Assembly: GCA_963821095.1 (NCBI GenBank)
Contig: CAWGCJ010000022.1
Location: 1-64,000 of the forward strand
Reading direction: 5' to 3'
Origin: CAVPHV01 sp963821095
Lineage (GTDB): Bacteria > Actinomycetota > Acidimicrobiia > Spongiisociales > UBA5794
DNA length: 64,000 bases
Part shown: piece after piece, positions 28,158 through 36,602 of the stretch
Layout: the number at the start of each line of letters is the position of its first letter
How positions within the stretch are numbered: position 1 is the first letter of the stretch
Notes under the pieces: model-generated
Seen by the model: the letters and a program-made list of their open reading frames with translations, nothing else
What the model was told of the DNA's origin: nothing
Database searches by the model: none
Translations under genes and position numbers: made by a program

Positions 28158-28426
28158 GTCAGCAAGGTAGGCGGATTGCGGCCGGCTTCCCAATGGCGAT
28201 CCGGAATCGATCGAATGGGGGCGAATCGCGGAACAACCTGCCGCTCCTGAGCGTTTCCCTAGTGCAGGGTGATTCGCCGAGACGGACCCGGTCTTCCCCT
28301 CACTCCCCACACCCCCGTCTCGGCAGTCACTCTTTTCTCTTTGTTTGTCACGGGTATTGAGTAGCGTTCGGAGGGCTGCCACAATACGACTACATCCATA
28401 GTGCAAATTGCGAGGAGACACCCGAC

Positions 28427-29833
28427 ATGTCCACCGTCGATATCGACCTGGGGAGCTACGAGCTTGGCTGGCATGACACCGAGGACGAGTACGTCTTCAA
28501 GCCGAAGAAAGGCTTGAACGAGGCGATCATCCGCGAGATGTCCGCGATGAAGAAGGAGCCCGAGTGGATGCTCGAGTTCCGCCTCAAGGCCTACAAGCGC
28601 TTCCTTCGCAAGCCGGTGCCGACCTGGGGTGGCGATGGTGATCTCGACCAGATCGACTTCGACGACATCTACTACTACATCAAGCCGACCGAGGGTCAGT
28701 CCAAGGACTGGGACATGGTTCCCGATTCGATCAAGGAGACGTACGAGAAGCTCGGCATCCCCGAAGCCGAGCGCAAGTACCTCGCTGGCGTTACGGCGCA
28801 GTATGAAAGCGAGGTGGTCTATCACCGCAATCGGGAGGACCTCGAGGAGCTCGGTGTTCTCTTCATGGACATGGACTCCGCGGTGCGCGATCACCCGGAA
28901 CTGGTGCAGGAATACTTTGGGACCATCATTCCCCCCAACGACAACAAGTTCGCTGCGCTGAACTCGGCGGTGTGGTCGGGAGGCTCGTTCATCTACGTGC
29001 CGCCCGGAGTGCACCTCGAGCAGCCGTTGCAGGCCTACTTCCGGATCAACGCCGAGAACATGGGCCAGTTCGAGCGGACGCTGATCATCATCGACGAGGG
29101 TGCATTCTGTCACTACGTCGAAGGGTGTTCGGCACCCGTGTGGACCACCGACGCGTTGCACTCCGCAGTCGTCGAGATTGTGGTGAAAGAGGGCGGGCGC
29201 TGCCGCTACACGACCATCCAGAACTGGTCCAACAATGTCTACAACCTGGTGACCAAGCGCGCCGCGGCCTATCGCAACGCAACCATGGAGTGGATCGACG
29301 GGAACCTCGGGTCCAAGCTGACGATGAAGTACCCGGCGGTGTGGCTGATGGAAGAGGGCGCCCACGGCGAGGTTCTTTCTATCGCTTTTGCAGGCGAGGG
29401 TCAGCACCTGGATGCGGGGGCCAAGATGGTCCATGCCGCACCAAATACGACGTCGCTCATCACCTCAAAGTCCATTTCCAAGGGTGGCGGCCGGGCCGGC
29501 TACCGCGGCTTGGTACGAGTTGAACCGGGCGCAGAGAACGCCAAGTCGTTCGTCCGGTGTGATGCGTTGATCCTCGACGAGGAATCGCGGTCGGACACGT
29601 ACCCCTACATGGAGATCGAAGAGTCCAACACGCAGATCGGCCATGAAGCCACCGTCTCCAAGGTAGGTGACGAGCAGCTCTTCTACCTGATGTGTCGTGG
29701 CCTCACCGAGGAGGAAGCGACGGCGATGATCGTCGCCGGGTTCATCGAGCCGATCGTCAAGGAGCTCCCCATGGAGTACGCGGTCGAGCTCAACCGTCTC
29801 ATCGAGCTCCAGATGGAGGGTTCGGTCGGCTAA
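28427..29833 (+). CDS. sufB: Fe-S cluster assembly scaffold SufB
   Basis: A 468-aa protein, standard SufB length. Family blocks visible are VVYHRNREDLEELGVLFMDM, FIYVPPGVHLEQPLQAYFRI, FCHYVEGCSAP (conserved Cys), CRYTTIQNWSNNVYNLVTKR and the beta-helix end RSDTYPYMEIEESNTQIGHE. SufB with SufC and SufD builds Fe-S clusters in the cytosol. Here it stands alone. sufD lies about 8 kb away, and nothing beside it belongs to the pathway. A GAGGAG-type ribosome site precedes the ATG, and 269 bases of non-coding DNA upstream must hold its promoter. I see no SufR gene. Confidence 0.97.
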   Translation: MSTVDIDLGSYELGWHDTEDEYVFKPKKGLNEAIIREMSAMKKEPEWMLEFRLKAYKRFLRKPVPTWGGDGDLDQIDFDDIYYYIKPTEGQSKDWDMVPDSIKETYEKLGIPEAERKYLAGVTAQYESEVVYHRNREDLEELGVLFMDMDSAVRDHPELVQEYFGTIIPPNDNKFAALNSAVWSGGSFIYVPPGVHLEQPLQAYFRINAENMGQFERTLIIIDEGAFCHYVEGCSAPVWTTDALHSAVVEIVVKEGGRCRYTTIQNWSNNVYNLVTKRAAAYRNATMEWIDGNLGSKLTMKYPAVWLMEEGAHGEVLSIAFAGEGQHLDAGAKMVHAAPNTTSLITSKSISKGGGRAGYRGLVRVEPGAENAKSFVRCDALILDEESRSDTYPYMEIEESNTQIGHEATVSKVGDEQLFYLMCRGLTEEEATAMIVAGFIEPIVKELPMEYAVELNRLIELQMEGSVG

Positions 29834-30186
29834 TCCGGCGGGTCGGTTCGCCCTCGACGAGAAACCATCGTTCTTGACCGGAATGAGTTGCGCACCTGGG
29901 GGTTTCGCGCGCTAAGGTCCCGGCGCAAGCGATCGGTCGCGCCGTTGGCGGACCGGATTCGGTGGAGGACAGGGACCTTGCGATTCGCGCACGTAGTTGA
30001 TGGCGTCCCGGGCGACGCAGCGCCGCCGCCCAACGGGACGTGTCGGCGTATCCGGCAACGTCGGTCCCTGCGCGTTTCTCGCCGAACCCGGTCATTCCCT
30101 CTCGGGTGGCTCTATGGCACCGCCTGGTCACTTGTTCGGATTTCGGTCATTTGATGCAGATGTGAAGGCGTGCTCGAGGTGAGCTC
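29834..30186. other. 353-bp intergenic region before the ba3 oxidase genes
   Basis: No gene is convincing on either strand. A GC-rich inverted repeat (cggcgc 29921-29926 with gcgccg 29939-29944, 12-base loop) could end the sufB transcript, but no T run follows. The promoter of the oxidase operon should lie in the second half; I cannot place -35/-10 boxes with confidence. Confidence 0.4.
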
Positions 30187-30351
30187 ATGACAGATTCGGG
30201 AGGGAAACCGGGAATGGCAGACGAACACTCGGCCGACCAAGACGCCGATGTAGAACATCCGTGGGGGACGGTCCTGATCATGGTCCTCTTCGTGCTGATG
30301 ATCATCGGGATGTGGGTCTGGACGTACGCGACTCTTCTCGATAGGGGCTGA
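30187..30351 (+). CDS. cbaD: ba3-type cytochrome c oxidase subunit IIa
   Basis: A 54-aa single-helix membrane protein. A charged N-terminus (MTDSGGKPGMADEHSADQ) is followed by one helix, TVLIMVLFVLMIIGMWVWTY, and the end ATLLDRG. It resembles Thermus subunit IIa (CoxIIa), a lone helix that replaces the missing first helix of subunit II and ends near ARG. The gene order IIa-II-I matches cbaD-cbaB-cbaA. It ends 2 bases before the subunit II ATG. A GAGGTGAG site lies just upstream. Its small size makes it easy to miss. Confidence 0.85.
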   Translation: MTDSGGKPGMADEHSADQDADVEHPWGTVLIMVLFVLMIIGMWVWTYATLLDRG

Positions 30352-30353
30352 GG

Positions 30354-30845
30354 ATGGCGACGCTTCAGATCGAAAAGTGGGAACGCTGGTTCCTTTACGC
30401 CACGGTTGTGGTGCTCGTCGGGTTCTTCATCGCCATCGTTGCCTCCATTGGCGAAGCGGGGATCCACCTTCCGACGGACGAAGCGCAGGTAGATCCGGCG
30501 GCCGTCGCCGCAGGCGATGTGGCGCCGTTCGACAACCCGGGCGTCTTCGAACAACCGGATGGCACCTACCAGGCCGTTGTCGTGGCAAAGGCATGGTCGT
30601 TCAATCCTCCGGAGATCGAGGTGCCTGCCGGTGCTGAGGTCGAGTTCGTTGTGACCTCGACCGACGTCATTCACGGCTTCCTCATCGCCGATGTGGCCGT
30701 CAACGGGATGATCATCCCGGGCCAGGTGCTCAAAGTGAACGCAACGTTCGACGAGGCAGGGGTGTACAACATCATCTGCCACGAGTACTGCGGGCTCGCC
30801 CATTCGCAAATGTTCGGTCAGGTCAAGGTCGGGGGTGAAGGATGA
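30354..30845 (+). CDS. cbaB: ba3-type cytochrome c oxidase subunit II (CuA)
   Basis: A 163-aa protein with one N-terminal membrane helix (FLYATVVVLVGFFIAIVASI, about 13-32) and a cupredoxin domain facing outwards. CuA ligands are present: the His in STDVIHGFLIADV near residue 103 and CHEYCGLAHSQM near 142-153 (two Cys, Glu, His, Met). It accepts electrons from cytochrome c or a cupredoxin and passes them to subunit I. It overlaps cbaA by 4 bases (ATGA). Confidence 0.95.
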   Translation: MATLQIEKWERWFLYATVVVLVGFFIAIVASIGEAGIHLPTDEAQVDPAAVAAGDVAPFDNPGVFEQPDGTYQAVVVAKAWSFNPPEIEVPAGAEVEFVVTSTDVIHGFLIADVAVNGMIIPGQVLKVNATFDEAGVYNIICHEYCGLAHSQMFGQVKVGGEG

Positions 30846-32497
30846 CGGTGACACTGCCGGCAGATACGGCGACCAAAGAGGTCGTTCAACGCAAGTGGCT
30901 GAAGTGGCAGCTCTATCTCGGCTTCATCGGCCTATTGCTCGGCTTGCTCATGGGCCTGCTCCAGGCGCTCGACCGGGCCGAGATCAACCTCTATGACGAG
31001 GTTGGGCTGCAGACCTACTTCCAGGGGCTCACCCTGCACGGAATCAGCTTGGCCTTCGTGCTCACGTTCACGTTCGCCAACTCGTTCTTGTCGCTGACGA
31101 CGATGCGCTCGCTCGAACGTCCGCTCCGCTACACCTGGATGACGCAGGCGTCGCTGATCATTGCCTTCCTCGGTGTTGCGCTTGCGGCCGGGGCGGTGTT
31201 GCTGAACAAGGCGACGGTGCTCTATACGTTCTATGCCCCGCTCGAGGCGTCGGTGGCCTTCTACCTGGGTGCGGCCCTGCTTGTGGTGTCCACGTGGTTG
31301 ACCTCGGCCAACCAGCTGATCACGCTGCACGGTTGGCGTAAGGACAACCCGGGCAAGAAGACGCCACTCCTCGCCTTCGTCTCGGTGATGACATTCCTGA
31401 TGTGGGATCTGGCTTCGCTGGGCGTGGCCGTTTCCGTGCTCGGCTTCCTCATCCCGTGGTCGTTGGGGCTCACCACCGGCAACGATCCGCTCCTGACCAG
31501 GACCCTGTTCTGGTTCACCGGGCACCCGATCGTGTACTTCTGGCTGCTGCCGGCGTATGTGTCGTGGTACATGATGATTCCGAAGCAGGTCAACGGCCGG
31601 CTGTACAGCGACGGTCTGGTCCGTGGTGTGTTCATCCTCTTCCTGCTGCTGTCGACTCCGGTTGGTCTCCACCACCAGTTCACCGACCCCGGCGTTGACG
31701 AAGGTCTCAAGATGGTTCATGCCGTCCTGACCTTCGGCGTGTTCTTCCCGTCGATGGTGACCGCCTTCACCCTGGTGGCCGCCATGGAGGACGGGGGGAG
31801 ACGCAACGGCGGGAAGGGCTTGGTGGGATGGATACCGAAGCTGCCGTGGGGCAATCCCAGCTTCGTCGCCCAGGTGCTCGCCATGATGGCCTTTGCACTC
31901 GGTGGTGCCTCGGGGTTGATCAACGCCAGCGCCACGGTGAACCTGGTGGTGCACAACACCTCGTTCATCCCCGGCCACTTCCACATGACGGTGGGTACGG
32001 CCGTGGCGTTGTCGATCATGGGCATTTGCTACTGGCTGGTGCCGTACCTGACCGGCAAGGCGCTGCGGTTCCGCAGGCTGGCGGTGGCGCAAGGCTGGAC
32101 CTGGTTCATCGGTGTCCTGCTGTTCTCCCGGGGCCAGATGGCGGCCGGCCTCGAAGGCCAGCCCCGCCGGTTGCACGTATCGGAGTCCACGTTCATCCAG
32201 GACGGCTGGGTGTTTCACAACACGGTGACGGCCATCGGCGGTTCGATCATGTTCATCTCCGGCCTGCTGTTCTTCATCGTGATGATCGGTACCTGGCTGA
32301 ACAAGAAGCCGGCAACGCCGGCGGAGCTCGATATGCCGATTTCGGAGACGATCCACGACGGGTCCGAGACGCCTTCGATCCTCGACCGCATCGGTCTCTG
32401 GTTCGTGGTCGCAGTCGTGCTTGTGATCATTGCGTACGTGCCGGTCTTCCTGACCCACAGTTACAACTTCACGTCAAATGGCTTCACGCTGTACTGA
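30842..32497 (+). CDS. cbaA: ba3-type (B-family) cytochrome c oxidase subunit I
   Basis: A 551-aa haem-copper oxidase core, polytopic. Ligands are visible: LTLHGISLAFVL (low-spin haem His), HPIVYFWLLPAYVSWY (CuB His with the cross-linked Tyr four residues on), GLHHQFTDPG (two CuB His) and GHFHMTVGTAV (His pair for the two haems). The D-channel motifs of A-family enzymes are not evident and the length is short, as in ba3 oxidases. These enzymes have high oxygen affinity and reduce O2 to water while pumping protons. No subunit III, CtaA/B or Sco gene lies nearby. The stop is followed by a 20-base sequence shared with fumC. Confidence 0.95.
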   Translation: MTVTLPADTATKEVVQRKWLKWQLYLGFIGLLLGLLMGLLQALDRAEINLYDEVGLQTYFQGLTLHGISLAFVLTFTFANSFLSLTTMRSLERPLRYTWMTQASLIIAFLGVALAAGAVLLNKATVLYTFYAPLEASVAFYLGAALLVVSTWLTSANQLITLHGWRKDNPGKKTPLLAFVSVMTFLMWDLASLGVAVSVLGFLIPWSLGLTTGNDPLLTRTLFWFTGHPIVYFWLLPAYVSWYMMIPKQVNGRLYSDGLVRGVFILFLLLSTPVGLHHQFTDPGVDEGLKMVHAVLTFGVFFPSMVTAFTLVAAMEDGGRRNGGKGLVGWIPKLPWGNPSFVAQVLAMMAFALGGASGLINASATVNLVVHNTSFIPGHFHMTVGTAVALSIMGICYWLVPYLTGKALRFRRLAVAQGWTWFIGVLLFSRGQMAAGLEGQPRRLHVSESTFIQDGWVFHNTVTAIGGSIMFISGLLFFIVMIGTWLNKKPATPAELDMPISETIHDGSETPSILDRIGLWFVVAVVLVIIAYVPVFLTHSYNFTSNGFTLY

Positions 32498-32517
32498 GAG
32501 GCTGTTGGACAATCGGC
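32498..32517 (+). repeat. 20-base post-stop sequence shared with fumC
   Basis: The bases gaggctgttggacaatcggc directly follow the cbaA TGA. The same 20 bases with one mismatch directly follow the fumC stop at 43216-43235. This copy has no matching right arm. Confidence 0.7.
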
Positions 32518-32526
32518 AGGATGTGG

Positions 32527-32554
32527 CAGGGGCCCCGCGGTAGCGGGGCCCCTG
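32527..32554 (+). terminator. Strong hairpin after the ba3 oxidase operon
   Basis: A perfect 12-bp stem, caggggccccgc with gcggggcccctg, around the loop GGTA, located 30 bases after the cbaA stop. No T run follows, which is common for actinobacterial terminators. It separates the oxidase genes from nucS. Confidence 0.8.
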
Positions 32555-32584
32555 CGCGTGGCCGGTTCGCTACGCTGGCTCGTC

Positions 32585-33244
32585 ATGCGCATTGTTGTGG
32601 CGGACTGCTCCGTCGATTACGAAGGGCGGCTCACCGCCCACTTGCCGGTGGCTACCCGGCTCGTCATGGTCAAGGCCGACGGCTGCGTCGCCATTCACGC
32701 CGACGGCGGGGCCTACAAGCCGCTCAACTGGATGAATGCCCCGAACCACCTCACCGAAGAGGAAGGTCGCTGGGTCGTGACCAATCCGAAGGGGGAGAAG
32801 CTGACGATCAACTTCGAGGACATTCACTTCGAAACCGCGATCGAGTTGGGCGAGGACCCCGGGCTGCAGAAGGACGGCGTCGAGGCGGAACTGCAGCGGC
32901 TGCTGGCCGAGCGCGTTGAAGCACTCGAGGATGGGATGACCCTCATTCGGCGCGAGTACCCCACACCAATTGGTCCGGTCGATCTGCTGTGTCGCGATGC
33001 CGAAGGAGCAACGGTTGCGGTCGAGATCAAACGACGCGGCGAGATCGACGGCGTCGAGCAGCTGACCCGCTACGTCGCGTTTCTGAGCCGTGATGAACGG
33101 CTTGCTCCGGTGCGAGGACTGTTTGTTGCCCAGATCGTCAAGCCCCAAGCGCGCACCCTTGCGGAGGATCGAGGACTGGGGTGGATGGAGGTCGACTACG
33201 AAAGCCTGAAGGGCATCGACTCTCCGATGCTCAGGCTCTTCTGA
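32585..33244 (+). CDS. nucS: Endonuclease NucS (EndoMS), non-canonical mismatch repair
   Basis: A 219-aa protein matching the actinobacterial/archaeal NucS family, which cleaves both strands at mismatches and replaces MutS-MutL. The N-terminal beta domain begins MRIVVADCSVDYEGRL and contains HADGGAYKPLNWMNAPN. The nuclease core has TPIGPVDLLCRD and VAVEIKRRGEIDGVEQL, giving the Asp/Glu/Lys catalytic set. It ends SPMLRLF, consistent with the C-terminal sliding-clamp-binding motif of the family. ATG 32585 was preferred over an upstream in-frame GTG-type start because it begins at the conserved N-terminus. It is convergent with ispD, 4 bases apart. Confidence 0.95.
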   Translation: MRIVVADCSVDYEGRLTAHLPVATRLVMVKADGCVAIHADGGAYKPLNWMNAPNHLTEEEGRWVVTNPKGEKLTINFEDIHFETAIELGEDPGLQKDGVEAELQRLLAERVEALEDGMTLIRREYPTPIGPVDLLCRDAEGATVAVEIKRRGEIDGVEQLTRYVAFLSRDERLAPVRGLFVAQIVKPQARTLAEDRGLGWMEVDYESLKGIDSPMLRLF

Positions 33245-33248
33245 TTCG

Positions 33249-33956
33249 TCACTTTTCCCATGCCCGGTTGCGGCGCAACAGTGCCTCGGCCACGGCGATA
33301 TCTTCCGGGAAGGTGACCTTGATGTTGGAGGGGGATCCGGCGACGACCCCAATGGTGACCCCGATCAGATAGCGGGCGACCACCCCGCAGTCGTCGGTTG
33401 GGACGAAGTCCGGGTCGGCCGCCGCGGCGTCGTGCGCCCGGCGGAGAACGTCGACCCAGAACCCCTGCGGGGTTTGCGCCCTCCAGAGACGGGATCGGTC
33501 GGGAATCCCCGTCACTCGGTCGTCGACGACTTCGAGCAAGGTATCCGCGGACGGAACGGCAACCCCCACCGCATCGAACCGGTCGAGGGCGGCCACGCAG
33601 GCGGCGATCGTTGCGGGAGCAACGAGCGGTCGGGCGGCGTCGTGCACGAGGATCTTCCCGTCGGGATCCGGTGCGATGCCGAGAGCCGCTCGGGTGGAGG
33701 CATCGCGGGTCGCGCCACCGGCGATGACGTTGCTCGTCTTCGGTGAGACCGCGCCCGCCAACTCGGCGACCCCGGCAATGAGGTGATCCGCAGTGACGAC
33801 GACGATGGCGTCGATGGTCTCCACCGCTTCAAACGCCTCCAAGCTGTGTTGCAGCATTGGCTTTCCGGCCAAAGGAAGCAGTTGCTTGGGGGTTGATCCC
33901 CCAAAACGAACCCCACTCCCCGCAGCCAGAATCGCAGCAGTCACCCGAGCAGCCAT
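33249..33956 (-). CDS. ispD: 2-C-methyl-D-erythritol 4-phosphate cytidylyltransferase
   Basis: A 235-aa enzyme of the MEP isoprenoid pathway that joins MEP and CTP. Motifs are AAILAAGSGVRFGGSTPKQL (nucleotide loop with Arg and Lys), ILVHDAARPLV, VAVPSADTLLEV and WRAQTPQGFW. An in-frame ATG six codons further upstream is possible; MAARVTAAILA fits the family better. It is followed upstream by the sigma factor gene (33 bases). The usual partner IspF is not adjacent. Confidence 0.95.
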   Translation of the reverse strand: MAARVTAAILAAGSGVRFGGSTPKQLLPLAGKPMLQHSLEAFEAVETIDAIVVVTADHLIAGVAELAGAVSPKTSNVIAGGATRDASTRAALGIAPDPDGKILVHDAARPLVAPATIAACVAALDRFDAVGVAVPSADTLLEVVDDRVTGIPDRSRLWRAQTPQGFWVDVLRRAHDAAAADPDFVPTDDCGVVARYLIGVTIGVVAGSPSNIKVTFPEDIAVAEALLRRNRAWEK

Positions 33957-33988
33957 GGCGCGGATGGTACTCAAACCCGGCAGGCGAA

Positions 33989-34921
33989 CTAGAGCAGGCT
34001 CTCCAGGTCGTAGGCGCTGGCGGGGTGTCGGAGCTTGCTGAGGGCCCGGGTCTCGATTTGGCGGACGCGTTCGCGGGTGATGCCGAGCAGCTTGCCGACA
34101 TCAGAGAGCGTGCGGGGCGTTTCGCCGTCGAGGCCGTAGCGCAACACGATCACCTGACGTTCCCGCTCTTCGAGGAATCCGAGCGCTCGGCGCAGTTCGT
34201 CGCGTCGGGCGCCTTCGGCCACGACGACAAACGGGTCGAGCGCCTGGTCATCTTGGACGAAGTCGCCGAGATGGGCGTCGCCTTCCTCGCCGACCGGGCG
34301 ATCAAGCGACACCGTGTCACTCGGGGCGGTGAGAGCGATGGTGATCTTCTCTTCGTCGAGCCCGCTGATCTCGGAGATCTCGGCGATGGTAGGGGCTCGG
34401 CGGTAGGTCTCCTGGAGGCTCAGTTCTGTCTCTTGGACGGTGCGCACCACGTCGACCATGTGGACCGGCAGCCGGATGGTGCGGCCGTGATTGCCGAGGC
34501 CGCGAGTGATGGCCTGGCGGATCCACCAGGTGGCGTAGGTGGAGAACTTGAAACCCTTGCGCCAGTCGAACTTCTCGACGGCACGAATCAGCCCGAGGTT
34601 GCCTTCCTGGATGAGGTCCAGCAGGTCGAGCCCGCGGCCCGTGTATCGCTTGGCGATGGAGATCACCAGACGAAGGTTGGAACGGATGAAGACGGCCTTG
34701 GCCTCGTCGGCCTGATGAATCGCTCGGTACACGACGGCTCGGTCCTCCGCCGGCAGTCGACCGTCTGCCTCTTCGAGGCGCCGTTGCGCCTGACGGCCCG
34801 CCTCCATGGCTCGCGCCAGGCGAACTTCGTCCTCGGCGGTCAACAGGTCGTGGGTGGCTACCTCTTCGAGGTACATGCCAACTCCGTCGGCGACCAGCGT
34901 ATCTTTCGTGCGCTTTACCAA
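33989..34921 (-). CDS. RpoD-like sigma-70 factor (group 1/2)
   Basis: A 310-aa sigma factor with region 1.2 (DGVGMYLEEVATHDLLTAED), region 2 (AKRYTGRGLDLLDLIQEGNL, then FKFSTYATWWIRQAITR), region 3 (APTIAEISEISGLDEEKI) and region 4 (VIVLRYGLDGE, then LGITRERVRQIETRALSKL). The long N-terminal extension of housekeeping RpoD is absent, so it is closer to SigB/HrdB-type group 2 factors, but the regions are nearly canonical. The TTG at 34921 is preferred: it sits 6 bases after AGGAGG, whereas the upstream ATG 34978 lacks a site. Confidence 0.93.
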   Translation of the reverse strand: MVKRTKDTLVADGVGMYLEEVATHDLLTAEDEVRLARAMEAGRQAQRRLEEADGRLPAEDRAVVYRAIHQADEAKAVFIRSNLRLVISIAKRYTGRGLDLLDLIQEGNLGLIRAVEKFDWRKGFKFSTYATWWIRQAITRGLGNHGRTIRLPVHMVDVVRTVQETELSLQETYRRAPTIAEISEISGLDEEKITIALTAPSDTVSLDRPVGEEGDAHLGDFVQDDQALDPFVVVAEGARRDELRRALGFLEERERQVIVLRYGLDGETPRTLSDVGKLLGITRERVRQIETRALSKLRHPASAYDLESLL

Positions 34922-34927
34922 ACGACC

Positions 34928-34933
34928 CCTCCT
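34928..34933 (-). promoter_or_regulatory. Ribosome binding site fixing the sigma-factor TTG start
   Basis: Perfect AGGAGG on the minus strand, 6 bases before TTG 34921. It lies inside the longer frame opened by ATG 34978 and therefore argues for the shorter protein. Confidence 0.75.
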
Positions 34934-35054
34934 AAGTGACTCCCCCCCATAGAGGAGCGATCCGAAGTTATCACCCATGGTGCGTTGCCGCAATGGATTA
35001 CTACCCTGGGCAGTTGCATCGGGAGAAACTCTCACCGGTGCCCGACTCTTGCTT

Positions 35055-36602
35055 ATGAGAACTATCTCGATGCGAACACTCACCCTCATTGTGGCCTCGT
35101 CCGCGGTGCTACTCGCGGCATGCGCCGGGCCCAGCGTGCTCGTGGCCGGAGAGTCGGCGCGCTCACCTGAACCCGGGCCACCGACGTTTCCCGTTCGGGT
35201 AGTTGCCGGCGATGATCTCACTCCGCTCGGTGCTGAGATCACCGTGGACCAGGTTGATCTCGCCACGACGGCGGCCGGAACCGCCACCGTCGTTTGGCAG
35301 GATGAGTGGACCGGCGTGGTCATCGGCATGACGGTGGCGACGGCGGGATTCCACGCCCAGACGATCGAGATATCGGAGATTCCCGATGATGAGATCGAGG
35401 TGCGCATGGAACCGGTGGTCCTCGAAGGGACGGTGACAACCGAGGACGGCCGACCATTGCCCGAAACCGCGATTGAGTTGGGCGGTCGTGAACTTGTCAC
35501 CGATGAGGTGGGGGAGTACCGGATCAATCGTGCCGTCGCCGGCGATATGACCTTGCGCCGACCCGCTTGGGAGACGGCAATCGTCCCCTACGACGGCACA
35601 TCGGCCCAGCTCGACGTCGTCATGGACCCGCTGATCGTCAGGGCGTTGCGCGTCCAGGCCGAAAAGGCCGGCGACGGTGAGTCATGGCGCAAGTTGCTGA
35701 AGCTCAGCCAGTCGACCGACATCAACGGCATGGTGGTTGACCTCAAGGACGAAGCCGGCGTGGTGAAATACGACACCGGGATTGCGCTTGCCCACGAAAT
35801 CGGCGCCGTTCAGCCTGCGTACGACATCACATCCATTGTCGCCGACATGGACGAACTCGGGCTCTACAAGATCGCCAGAATTGTTGCCTTCCAGGACCCG
35901 TACTTGGCGATCGAATACCCGGACCTGGCCACCATCGACTCGAAGACCGGCCGTCCCTGGGAGACCAAGAGCGGCCGCGCCTGGCTCGACCCTACCGACC
36001 CGGCGGCGTGGGAGTACCCGCTGTCGTTGGCGGAGGAGGCGTGCCGTCTCGGCTTCGACGAGGTGCAGTTCGACTACGCCCAGTTCCCGGTTGGCGGAGT
36101 CTCGACCGCACGGTTCGATGAACTCGTCTACAGCGATGCGTACTACGAGGACGAAGCCCAGTTCCTCCGAATCGAAGCGATCTCGGCTTTTCTGCAAGAG
36201 GCCCACGACCGTCTTTATCCGGCCGGATGTGCCCTGGCCGCCGACATCCTGGCCATCACCCTCGAGAGCCGGTCTGATGAGGGCATCGGCCAGCAGCCTG
36301 GACCACTCTCGTCGGCGGTGGACGTGCTGAGCCCGATGATCTACTCGTACGCGTACGCGCCCGGCTGGCGCGATTACGAGGACCCCAATGAGCATGCGCC
36401 CGAGATCGTGCAGACGGCGTTGGACGCCGGTATTCCTCGGCTCGAGGGTCCCGCCATCTATCGCCCGTGGCTGCAGCGGGCCAAGCTCGAGCCGCCGGAG
36501 ATTCGGGTCGTGTGGGGGATCGCTGAGGAGCGGTCGCTGGGATGGATGCTGTGGAGCGAGAACTCGTCGTTCGGACCCAACATGCTCCCGCCGATCAGGT
36601 GA
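35055..36602 (+). CDS. DUF4015-type putative glycoside hydrolase lipoprotein
   Basis: A 515-aa predicted lipoprotein: signal TLTLIVASSAVLLAACAG with the lipid Cys near residue 22. Residues about 45-200 are beta-rich, including a carboxypeptidase-like repeat (LEGTVTTEDGRPLPETAIEL). From about residue 205 a TIM-barrel resembling DUF4015 (PF13200) follows: INGMVVDLKDEAGVVKYD, RIVAFQDPYLA, LGFDEVQFDYAQFP and VDVLSPMIYSYAYAPGW. Members are putative polysaccharide hydrolases. ATG 35070 is an alternative start. The stop overlaps the UDG start (GTGA). Confidence 0.82.
   Translation: MRTISMRTLTLIVASSAVLLAACAGPSVLVAGESARSPEPGPPTFPVRVVAGDDLTPLGAEITVDQVDLATTAAGTATVVWQDEWTGVVIGMTVATAGFHAQTIEISEIPDDEIEVRMEPVVLEGTVTTEDGRPLPETAIELGGRELVTDEVGEYRINRAVAGDMTLRRPAWETAIVPYDGTSAQLDVVMDPLIVRALRVQAEKAGDGESWRKLLKLSQSTDINGMVVDLKDEAGVVKYDTGIALAHEIGAVQPAYDITSIVADMDELGLYKIARIVAFQDPYLAIEYPDLATIDSKTGRPWETKSGRAWLDPTDPAAWEYPLSLAEEACRLGFDEVQFDYAQFPVGGVSTARFDELVYSDAYYEDEAQFLRIEAISAFLQEAHDRLYPAGCALAADILAITLESRSDEGIGQQPGPLSSAVDVLSPMIYSYAYAPGWRDYEDPNEHAPEIVQTALDAGIPRLEGPAIYRPWLQRAKLEPPEIRVVWGIAEERSLGWMLWSENSSFGPNMLPPIR

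Noticed and set aside
28158..28426. Promoter boxes or an IscR/SufR-type operator before sufB
   Set aside because: A TTGTCA resembling a -35 box is present at 28345-28350, but no -10 box at proper spacing and no clear palindrome.
30932..32458. 508-aa minus-strand frame over the oxidase subunit I gene
   Set aside because: Composition extremely rich in His, Arg and Gln, an artefact of antisense reading of a membrane protein.
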